A stretch of DNA of 64,000 nt from contig JAOABK010000006.1 in the NCBI GenBank assembly GCA_026418415.1, positions 16,157-80,156 of the forward strand. Direction: 5' to 3'. Made by a program: the position numbers and the translations under genes. Numbering within the stretch: the first letter of the stretch is position 1; each line of letters begins with the position of its first letter. The notes below the pieces were generated by a model. The model worked only from the letters and a program-made list of their open reading frames with translations, was not told where the DNA came from and ran no database searches. The DNA comes from Pseudomonadota bacterium (GTDB lineage Bacteria > CALINM01). Positions 9,436 to 16,571 of this stretch are shown piece by piece.

Positions 9436-10426
9436 AATTTGGTATAAGAAAGAATACTTTTTCTTATCTATAATTTTATTGCCTCTATCTTTGATTTATT
9501 ACATTTTTTGGAAAATTGCCGATCTTTATTATAACTTTTTACATAAGCCGAAAAAGCTTAACTGTCCAGTAATCAGTGTAGGTAATATATCTCTTGGAGG
9601 GACTGGTAAGACCCCTTTTATAATTTTTTTAATTCAATATTTTTTAAATAAAGGAATTAAGGATTTAACCATACTTACAAGAGGATACAAAGGGAAGAAG
9701 TTAGGTGTTATAGAAGATAAAGAGGGCGAGCCAGATGAGGCAAGATTGTTAAAAAAATTATTTCCAGAAATAGTTGTTTTAGCTAATCCTAAAAGGCATG
9801 AAGCTTTTTTGAATTATTATTCTAATAAGAAGTTACCTCAAATTGTAATTTTAGATGATGGTTTTCAGCATAGAAGGTTGTTTAGAGATTTAGATATTTT
9901 AATGATTGACGGTTATTTAAATTTTGGTAATGGATATTTATTTCCCGCTGGTCCTCTTAGGGAACCTAGAAAATCTATGAAAAGAGCAGACATAATAATA
10001 ATTAAAAGACTTGATGGAGAAGATAAATTAATTTTTGAAAAACCGATGTTTTACTTTAATATTCAGGACGTAATAATTAAAAATAAAGAAGATATAAAAA
10101 TATCAAAGGAGCTACTAAAAAACAAAAAAATTACAGCCTTTTGTGGAATTGCAAATCCAGAAGGTTTCAAGAAGACAATTATAATGACTGAATTATCTAT
10201 TGAAAATTTTTTTGCCTTTCCAGACCATTACAATTATACTAAAAAAGATATTGATACCCTTTTGGGTACTGACTGTGATGCATATATAACAACACAGAAG
10301 GACTGGGTCAAAGTTTCATATCTTTGGCCTGAAAAAAAAGAACTTTATGTTTTAATTCCAGAATTTACTATTAATGATAGAGATGGTTTTGAAAGGATTT
10401 TAAATGAAAAAATATGTTTTTCTTGA
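9413..10426 (+). CDS. lpxK: Tetraacyldisaccharide 4'-kinase
   Basis: LpxK phosphorylates the 4' position of the lipid A disaccharide to make lipid IVA. The 337-residue protein has a hydrophobic N-terminus (about 12-35), which anchors it to the inner membrane, and a P-loop GGTGKTP near residue 62. The conserved block VILDDGFQHRRL follows, then FPAGPLREP. ATG 9413 lies inside waaA, an overlap of 23 bases, and the gene overlaps gmhB by 23 bases. Confidence 0.95.
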   Translation: MLERIINKIWYKKEYFFLSIILLPLSLIYYIFWKIADLYYNFLHKPKKLNCPVISVGNISLGGTGKTPFIIFLIQYFLNKGIKDLTILTRGYKGKKLGVIEDKEGEPDEARLLKKLFPEIVVLANPKRHEAFLNYYSNKKLPQIVILDDGFQHRRLFRDLDILMIDGYLNFGNGYLFPAGPLREPRKSMKRADIIIIKRLDGEDKLIFEKPMFYFNIQDVIIKNKEDIKISKELLKNKKITAFCGIANPEGFKKTIIMTELSIENFFAFPDHYNYTKKDIDTLLGTDCDAYITTQKDWVKVSYLWPEKKELYVLIPEFTINDRDGFERILNEKICFS

Positions 10427-10961
10427 TAGAGATGGAACTGTTTGTGTAGAAAAAGAGTATTTAGATGATTATAAAAAGATGGAATTTATTGATGGTGTAG
10501 AGAAAGCATTGAAAATGATAAAACAGAAAGGATATTTAGTGATTATAATTACAAACCAGTCTGGGGTTGCAAGAGGTAAATTTTCTATAGAGGAAGCAGA
10601 AAATCAAAAAAGATACTTTATCGATTATTTTCTAAAAAAGGGAATTAAAATAGATGGATATTATTATTGTCCCCATCATCCAGAGGGAATTATAAAGGAG
10701 TTTGCAATAGATTGTGATTGTAGAAAACCTAAAGCTGGGCTCATTTACAAAGCAATATCTGATAATAATATTGACTTATCTAATTCATATGTTGTGGGAG
10801 ATAAGAAAATAGATATAGAGTTGGCGTTAAATATAGGCGCCAAACCAGTTTTAGTGCGAACTGGTTATGGCATTGAGGAGGAAAAAAAAGTTTTAGTGAA
10901 AGACAAAATCCAAATTTTTGATAATCTATACAAATTTGCTTTAAGCCTAAAGGAGGTGTAA
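10404..10961 (+). CDS. gmhB: D-glycero-D-manno-heptose-1,7-bisphosphate 7-phosphatase
   Basis: A 185-residue HAD-family phosphatase. The catalytic aspartates are in FLDRDGTV (residues 6-13), the second motif is ITNQSGVARG, and the zinc site is formed by CPHHPEG and DCDCRKPKAG. The last aspartates are in VVGDKKIDIELA. GmhB makes heptose-1-phosphate for ADP-heptose, the donor used by WaaF two genes downstream, which supports this over histidinol phosphatase. The ribosome site AAGGA lies just upstream of ATG 10404. Confidence 0.93.
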   Translation: MKKYVFLDRDGTVCVEKEYLDDYKKMEFIDGVEKALKMIKQKGYLVIIITNQSGVARGKFSIEEAENQKRYFIDYFLKKGIKIDGYYYCPHHPEGIIKEFAIDCDCRKPKAGLIYKAISDNNIDLSNSYVVGDKKIDIELALNIGAKPVLVRTGYGIEEEKKVLVKDKIQIFDNLYKFALSLKEV

Positions 10962-10967
10962 ATATCT

Positions 10968-11141
10968 ATGAGTTTATCAAAGGAATTATTAGAAATTTTA
11001 GCCTGTCCAAAGTGCAAACAGGAAATAAAGATATCAGATGATGAAAAATGGTTAATTTGTAACTTTTGTAAACTTAAGTATCCAATTAGAGAAGACATTC
11101 CAGTAATGCTTGTGGAAGAGGCTGAAAAATTAGATGAGTAA
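10968..11141 (+). CDS. Trm112/YcaR-family small zinc-binding protein
   Basis: A 57-residue protein, read directly from the sequence. It has two Cys-x-x-Cys pairs: CPKC at residues 13-16 and CNFC at about 31-34, followed by KYPIREDIPVML, the typical Trm112/DUF343 ending. AGGAGGTG lies about 9 bases before ATG 10968. In E. coli the family member YcaR lies next to lpxK, and here it is two genes after lpxK, so the association with lipid A/Kdo genes is conserved. Its biochemical role is not known to me; Trm112 itself activates methyltransferases. It overlaps waaF by eight bases. Confidence 0.87.
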   Translation: MSLSKELLEILACPKCKQEIKISDDEKWLICNFCKLKYPIREDIPVMLVEEAEKLDE

Positions 11142-12141
11142 TAGAATTTTTATAAGATGTCCCAACTGGTTGGGTGACATTATAATGTCAATTCCAGCAA
11201 TAAGTGCTATAAAAAAAATTTTTCCAGATCATAAACTTTATTGTTATGCTAGAAAAGAATATGTCTCAATTCTAAAAAGAGTTGAAAATGTTACTGAAAT
11301 TATTGGCTTTGAAAAAAAAACTGTTCTATCAGAAATTTATAATAATGTTAATAATATTAAAAAATACAACTTTGAAAAAGCGATAGTCTTTCCAAATTCT
11401 TGGACATCAGCATTAATACCCTTTTTAGCACAAATTCCTGAAAGATATGGTTATAATGTGAGAGGTAGAGGAATTTTATTTACTAACTCTATTGAGTTGC
11501 CCCACCATATACATGAACTTCACCATGTTTATTATTATCTTGGATTGGTTAGGGGAATAAAGAATATGGATTTTAATGATATGCCAAAACTAAATGTATC
11601 TGATGAGGAGGTTTATGAATTTAAAAAGGGATTTAGCCTTTTAGATAAGAAAACATGTTGCTTTGTTCCAGGTGCTGCTTATGGACCAGCTAAATGTTGG
11701 TTTAAAGAGAGGTATATGGAATTAGGCAAAAAATTAGTCCAAAGGGGGTATACAATTATTCTTGTTGGAGGTAAAGATGATGAAGTAATTTGTGAGGACA
11801 TAAAAATAGGGATACAGGATTGCGTAATTAGTTTAGCAGGAAAAACTAAAATTGATGAGCTACCGGTTGTTTTAAAAAGCTGTAATTTCACAATCTCAAA
11901 TGATTCAGGGCCAATGCATGTCTCAGCAGCAGTAGGTACTCCAGTAATTGGTATCTTTGGGTCTACCAATCCAAAAACTACATACCCCTTTGGTTATAGA
12001 GATCTTGTCATACATAAAGAGTTAGAGTGCTCCTATTGTTTAGATAGAGAATGTAAATTGAAAGTAAATAGGATGAAGTGTATGGAACTGATTACTGTTA
12101 CAGACGTAATAAATAAATTAGAAGAAAAAGGGCTAATATAG
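11134..12141 (+). CDS. waaF: LPS heptosyltransferase II
   Basis: GT9-family heptosyltransferase of 335 residues. The N-terminal signature CPNWLGDIIMSIPA is typical of WaaF, and the ADP-heptose-binding C-terminal half has GAAYGPAKCW and SNDSGPMHVSAAVGTPVI followed by GSTNPKTTYP. It would add the second heptose to the Kdo-linked inner core in the cytoplasm. The C-terminus carries four cysteines (CSYC and two nearby, about residues 297-318), which could bind a metal. No WaaC (heptosyltransferase I) is in the window. Confidence 0.92.
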   Translation: MSNRIFIRCPNWLGDIIMSIPAISAIKKIFPDHKLYCYARKEYVSILKRVENVTEIIGFEKKTVLSEIYNNVNNIKKYNFEKAIVFPNSWTSALIPFLAQIPERYGYNVRGRGILFTNSIELPHHIHELHHVYYYLGLVRGIKNMDFNDMPKLNVSDEEVYEFKKGFSLLDKKTCCFVPGAAYGPAKCWFKERYMELGKKLVQRGYTIILVGGKDDEVICEDIKIGIQDCVISLAGKTKIDELPVVLKSCNFTISNDSGPMHVSAAVGTPVIGIFGSTNPKTTYPFGYRDLVIHKELECSYCLDRECKLKVNRMKCMELITVTDVINKLEEKGLI

Positions 12142-14154
12142 ATGTTAGAGATTTTAGATTTGATAAATAAAATTGATTTGAAGTTACTATATTTTTTTAA
12201 TATAACCCTTAAAAATCCAATAACTGATTTTTTGATGCCCCTTTTATCAAGATATGGTTATTTATTTTTTATTCCCTTTTTATTATTAGCTTTCAATGAA
12301 AAAAGAAAAGATCTCAATATTTTTATTTTTTTTGTTTTAACCTTTATTTTTTCAGATTTTATCTCTAATACTCTCAAAAACATAATAATGAGACCCAGAC
12401 CTTTTGTAGAACATGCAATTATAAATTTGGAAGGGAGAGGGCTTTCTTATTCTATGCCATCTAATCATGCTACTAATGCCTTTGCTGTAGCTTTCTTTCT
12501 TAAAAATTATATTAAAAAAATCTTTCCTCTATTCATACTTGCTTCTTTAATTGCTATTAGCAGAGTTATTATAGGAGTTCATTATCCCTCTGATGTTTTA
12601 ATGGGAATTCTTTTAGGTGCCATTGTAGGAATTACTTTTAATAAATTTCTATTGAGTTTTAATAACCTGGTAATAAAGGATAAAAATAAGGCTATCCTGA
12701 TTATTATTTTAGTCTTCCTGTCTATATTCAGAATTTTATATATCAAATACTCTCCTATTGATCTTAGTGGAGATGAAGCCCATTATTGGGAATGGTCAAG
12801 AAATCTTGATATGAGTTATTATTCCAAGGGGCCTTTAATTTCTTATATTATCTTCATAGGAACAAAAATATTTGGAGATACGGAATTAGGGGTCAAATTT
12901 TTTGCTGTATTTTTTTCCTTTTTCTCAAGCCTATTAATGTACGAAATTACTGATATGCTTACTAAAAATAAAAAAACATCTTTTTTTAGTGGACTTACTT
13001 TACAAGTATTACCTCTCTTCTCATATCTTGGCATACTCATGACAATAGATAGCCCGTTTCTTTACTTTTGGCTTTTAGGGCTCTATTTAGTTTGTAAAAT
13101 GACTGTTTTTGATGAGTTTAATTTTTTAAAAAACTGGTTATATCTGGGAGTGGTAGTTGGTTTAGGAATGCTTTCAAAATATACAATGGTATTCTTTTAT
13201 CCTTCCTTAGTACTCTTTATATTTTTAGAAAAAAAATTTTATGTTTTTAAAAAACCAGGATTTTATATTTGTATTTTAACTTCACTTTTGATATTTCTTC
13301 CTGTATTGATATGGAATGATACATATGGGTGGGTCACTCTTAAGCATACAGCTTATCATGCAAGAATAGATAAGGGATTAACATTATCATGGTATGATTT
13401 TTTTGAATTTATAATATCTCAAATAGGATTACTCACGCCTTTTATATTTTTACTAATGATTTATTCCTTTATTAAATTAACGGGTTTCCAAAGAAACTTT
13501 ACAATCAGTTTTTTCATAGTTCTATTTAGCTTTTTTACCTTAAAAAGTATACAGGGCAAAGTAGAGGCAAACTGGCCACTTGTTGCATATCCTTCAGGCA
13601 TTTTATCTATGAATGTTTTTTGGAATGAGAGAAAACCGAACTTTTTAATAATCTCTTTCTTGGTTGCTGGAATAATTACCCTTTTTGGATATTTAACCCC
13701 CTATTTAAATGTTCCTGAAAAATATAACCCCTCTTTAAGAATTTTGGGCTGGCAGGAACTTGGGAAAAAGGTTGATTTATTAAAAAATAGTATGGAAAAT
13801 CCTAAAAAAACAATTATATTTACTGACGACTATCAGTTATCAAGCTTAATTTCCTTTTACAGTAAAGATAAGCCTTTTGTCTTTTGTGTTAATTTTACTG
13901 GAAGAAGAATGAATCAATATGACATATGGGCATATAATGAAAAATTTAATATCAATAATTACCGAAACTACAATGCAATTTTTATAACTAAAAATGACAC
14001 ACCATTTATTGAGTTCCTTATACGTCTTAGTTGTAATTCCTATGAAAAAAATAAGGAAGTGTTTTATAATAGGAAAATAAAGGTAAGAGAAATATCTTTT
14101 TACAGATGCTTTGGACTAAAAAGGATTGTAGAATTGCCAATTAGGAGTTATTGA
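12142..14154 (+). CDS. PAP2 phosphatase fused to GT-C (ArnT/GT39-like) glycosyltransferase
   Basis: A 670-residue membrane protein with two recognisable parts. Residues about 20-170 are a PAP2 acid phosphatase with all three motifs: K79 to RPRP (84-87), PSNH (106-109) and SRVIIGVHYPSD (140-151). Residues about 185-600 are a multi-span GT-C transferase beginning with the periplasmic DEAHYWEW (211-218), the acidic motif of ArnT-type enzymes that use polyprenyl-phosphate sugars. A plausible job is transferring a sugar from undecaprenyl phosphate onto lipid A or core; the PAP2 part could recycle the carrier or dephosphorylate the acceptor. That coupling is inference. It starts directly after the waaF stop. 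Confidence 0.85.
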   Translation: MLEILDLINKIDLKLLYFFNITLKNPITDFLMPLLSRYGYLFFIPFLLLAFNEKRKDLNIFIFFVLTFIFSDFISNTLKNIIMRPRPFVEHAIINLEGRGLSYSMPSNHATNAFAVAFFLKNYIKKIFPLFILASLIAISRVIIGVHYPSDVLMGILLGAIVGITFNKFLLSFNNLVIKDKNKAILIIILVFLSIFRILYIKYSPIDLSGDEAHYWEWSRNLDMSYYSKGPLISYIIFIGTKIFGDTELGVKFFAVFFSFFSSLLMYEITDMLTKNKKTSFFSGLTLQVLPLFSYLGILMTIDSPFLYFWLLGLYLVCKMTVFDEFNFLKNWLYLGVVVGLGMLSKYTMVFFYPSLVLFIFLEKKFYVFKKPGFYICILTSLLIFLPVLIWNDTYGWVTLKHTAYHARIDKGLTLSWYDFFEFIISQIGLLTPFIFLLMIYSFIKLTGFQRNFTISFFIVLFSFFTLKSIQGKVEANWPLVAYPSGILSMNVFWNERKPNFLIISFLVAGIITLFGYLTPYLNVPEKYNPSLRILGWQELGKKVDLLKNSMENPKKTIIFTDDYQLSSLISFYSKDKPFVFCVNFTGRRMNQYDIWAYNEKFNINNYRNYNAIFITKNDTPFIEFLIRLSCNSYEKNKEVFYNRKIKVREISFYRCFGLKRIVELPIRSY

Positions 14155-15104
14155 TGAAAGTATCTATTGTCATTCCTATTTTTAATGAAGAAGAAAATAT
14201 TAATCTGTTATATGAGAGAATAAAATTCGTCATGGATAATACTAAAAATCCTTATGAAATAATATTCGTAGACGATGGAAGTAAAGATAATAGTTTGAAT
14301 ATACTTAAGAAGATACAAGAAAATGATGAAAAAATTATAGTAATATCTTTAAGAAAAAACTTTGGCCAAACCTCTGCCTTTGCTGCAGGGTTTGATTATG
14401 CAACAGGTGATGTGATAATAACAATGGATGGTGATCTACAAAATGATCCGGATGATATTCCAAAGTTGATTGAACTTTCCAAAGAATATGATATTGTAAG
14501 TGGATGGAGAAAGAATAGGAAAGATCCGTTTATATCAAGAAGATTACCATCAATTATTGCTAACTGGCTTATTTCTAAAGTAACAGGAGTTAAATTACAT
14601 GATTATGGATGTAGTTTGAAAGCTTATAGAAGAGATGTTTTGCAAAATATAAATTTATATGGAGAGATGCATAGATTTATTCCAGCGGTTGCCAGTCAGT
14701 ATGGAGTTAAAATTACTGAAGTTGAAACAAAGCACCATCCAAGAAAATACGGTAAATCAAAGTATGGAATTTCAAGAACTTTTAAAGTAATTCTCGATTT
14801 AATAATGATAAAATTCTTTCAATCCTTCTTTTCCAAGCCATTGAGGGCTTTTGGCCCAATTGGGTTAGCAAGTTTTTTTGCAGGATTAATAATATCACTA
14901 AAACTTACTTTTGAGAAGTTCTATTACCATAAGGACATTGGGGGAAGACCTTTATTAATATTAGGTGTAATGCTAATTATAGTTGGCGTTCAGATGCTTG
15001 CTATGGGGATTTTAGGTGAATATCTTGTAAGGATTTATTATGAAACGCAGAAAAAGCCTATTTATTATATAAGAGAAATATATACTTCTAAAAGGGAAAA
15101 CTAA
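14154..15104 (+). CDS. Polyprenyl-phosphate glycosyltransferase, GT2 (ArnC/GtrB-like)
   Basis: GT2 enzyme of 316 residues. The catalytic domain (about 1-225) shows IVIPIFNEEENI, FVDDGSKDNS, ITMDGDLQNDP and the DYGCSLKAYRRDV block. Two C-terminal membrane helices (about 235-258 and 270-295) are as in ArnC and GtrB, which load a sugar onto undecaprenyl phosphate at the cytoplasmic face. ATG 14154 is preferred to TTG 14151 because TTAGGAG sits six bases upstream. It directly follows the GT-C fusion gene and would supply its lipid-linked donor. Confidence 0.88.
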   Translation: MKVSIVIPIFNEEENINLLYERIKFVMDNTKNPYEIIFVDDGSKDNSLNILKKIQENDEKIIVISLRKNFGQTSAFAAGFDYATGDVIITMDGDLQNDPDDIPKLIELSKEYDIVSGWRKNRKDPFISRRLPSIIANWLISKVTGVKLHDYGCSLKAYRRDVLQNINLYGEMHRFIPAVASQYGVKITEVETKHHPRKYGKSKYGISRTFKVILDLIMIKFFQSFFSKPLRAFGPIGLASFFAGLIISLKLTFEKFYYHKDIGGRPLLILGVMLIIVGVQMLAMGILGEYLVRIYYETQKKPIYYIREIYTSKREN

Positions 15105-16013
15105 TTGAAAAGATATATCAAATTTTTAGGAAAGGCATTAATAAGCTTTTTTTTTCTATTTCTTGTTTTTAAAAAACTTGATTTTAATACCATCATCATT
15201 GAACTTAAACAAATAAACATAATAATGCTTTTTTTATCTATTATACTTTATCTAAGCACAATGATTTTTTCTACAATTAGATGGTCTTATTTTGTGAAAA
15301 CAAAAAAATCTATAAAAGAATTATTCCAACTATATATGATTGGCACCTTCTTTAATCTCTTTATGCCTGGTACTGTTGGAGGAGATGTTATAAAAGCATA
15401 TTATTTATACAAAGAAGATAGAAAAAAAACTAATCCCCTTGTCTCTGTTTTTATGGAAAGATATATGGGGCTTTGTGCTCTAATAACCATAGCTTTAATT
15501 GGATTCTTTTTTGGTTATGATTACATTAAAGACAGCTTAATCGACAAATTATTTTATCTAATATGTGCATTATTTATTCTCGGGACACTTTTCGTTTTAT
15601 TTTTTCCCTATGAAAAATTTTATCATAAATTAGATAGAGCTCGAGAATCTATTAAAAATTATATGTTTAATCCCTCAATATTTTTTAGGACCTACATATT
15701 ATCATTAATTGTTCAAGGTATTGGTGTTTTAGTAGTTTATTTCCTTGGAATTGGCTTATCTATTCCTCTCCAATTTAAGTTTTATCTGATTTTTATACCC
15801 ATAATAACTGTCATATCCATGATACCTATATCCCTTTCAGGCTTCGGTGTTAGAGAGTATGGTTTTTTATATCTCTTAAGCATCTTTGGTATATCAAAGG
15901 AGAAAGCAGTAGGACTCTCTTTAATGTGGTTTTTTACTATGCTCATGACAGGCCTTGTTGGAATGTTTTTTTATTTGAATAAAAAAGTTAATACAAATGT
16001 TGACATTAGTTAA
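15105..16013 (+). CDS. UPF0104 / LPG-synthase-TM family membrane protein
   Basis: A 302-residue protein with about eight membrane helices and the family marks FFNLFMPGTVGGDVIKAYYLY and, near the end, SLSGFGVREYGF. This superfamily includes the flippase-like part of MprF and many uncharacterised proteins beside polyprenyl-phosphate glycosyltransferases. Context suggests it helps move or position the lipid-linked sugar made by the preceding GT2, but no activity can be read from sequence. The start is TTG 15105; no ATG is nearby. The -35 box of the next gene overlaps its last codons. Confidence 0.8.
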   Translation: MKRYIKFLGKALISFFFLFLVFKKLDFNTIIIELKQINIIMLFLSIILYLSTMIFSTIRWSYFVKTKKSIKELFQLYMIGTFFNLFMPGTVGGDVIKAYYLYKEDRKKTNPLVSVFMERYMGLCALITIALIGFFFGYDYIKDSLIDKLFYLICALFILGTLFVLFFPYEKFYHKLDRARESIKNYMFNPSIFFRTYILSLIVQGIGVLVVYFLGIGLSIPLQFKFYLIFIPIITVISMIPISLSGFGVREYGFLYLLSIFGISKEKAVGLSLMWFFTMLMTGLVGMFFYLNKKVNTNVDIS

Positions 16014-16029
16014 TTATATGATTTAATAT
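16000..16029 (+). promoter_or_regulatory. Sigma-70-like promoter of the major pilin
   Basis: A perfect -35 TTGACA (16000-16005) is followed after 18 bases by TAATAT (16024-16029); an alternative -10 TTTAAT at 16022 gives a 16-base spacer. The predicted leader of about 20 bases carries GGAGGT before ATG 16055. This is the best consensus promoter I saw, fitting an abundant pilin. The -35 lies in the last codons of the upstream gene. Confidence 0.7.
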
Positions 16030-16054
16030 TATTATAAAAAGTTGGAGGTAAACT

Positions 16055-16495
16055 ATGAAAAATCAAAAAGGTTTTACTCTAATTGAGTTGGTTATTGTTT
16101 TAATTCTTCTTGGTATTTTAGCCGCTGTTGCTGTACCTAAATTTATGAATCTTCAAGAGGAAGCAAAGAAGTCTGGTGTTAAAGGTGCTGTTGCAAGTGT
16201 AAGAAGTGCTATTAATATTTATTATGCTAATGCTAATTTGAAGGGAAAAACAACCGTATTCCCACCAAGTGAAACTGTATTAAAGAATATATTGAATGGT
16301 CCTATCCCAGATAATGCAGCAGTAATAAATCCAGGTGCAGACAAGAAGGCAATAGATGTAACTACAACTGCAACACCACCAGCGGTTACAGCAGCAGACA
16401 GTACAACTGCAACAAAACCAGCATGGAGATATAATTCTAATACAGGGCAGTTCTGGTCAAACTGGGGTGGTGGATTTAAAGCTAATACTTACTAA
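16055..16495 (+). CDS. pilA: Type IV major pilin, MshA/PilA-like
   Basis: A 146-residue prepilin. The leader MKNQKG is cut before FTLIELVIVL, with Glu at mature position 5, and the hydrophobic spine helix continues to about residue 35. PKFMNLQEEAKKSGVKGAV resembles MSHA pilins. Residues about 107-127 are rich in Thr, Ala and Pro, a possible O-glycosylation region; no cysteine pair is present, so there is no disulphide-bounded D-region. GGAGGT precedes ATG 16055. With its own promoter and a hairpin terminator right after, it is probably expressed alone at high level. The pilin gene heads a cluster of minor pilin and assembly genes. Confidence 0.92.
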   Translation: MKNQKGFTLIELVIVLILLGILAAVAVPKFMNLQEEAKKSGVKGAVASVRSAINIYYANANLKGKTTVFPPSETVLKNILNGPIPDNAAVINPGADKKAIDVTTTATPPAVTAADSTTATKPAWRYNSNTGQFWSNWGGGFKANTY

Positions 16496-16501
16496 TTTTT
16501 T

Positions 16502-16526
16502 AAAGGCTGCCAAATCGGCAGCCTTT
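16502..16526 (+). terminator. Intrinsic terminator after the pilin gene
   Basis: A perfect 10-base stem, AAAGGCTGCC pairing with GGCAGCCTTT around the five-base loop AAATC, begins six bases after the pilin stop. A run of T precedes the stem, and AACTTCAATTTGTTTTATT follows. The downstream U-tract is weak, so some read-through into the next gene is likely. Confidence 0.8.
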
Positions 16527-16571
16527 AAACTTCAATTTGTTTTATTAATCTATTTTTCCAAGGAATAGGAT

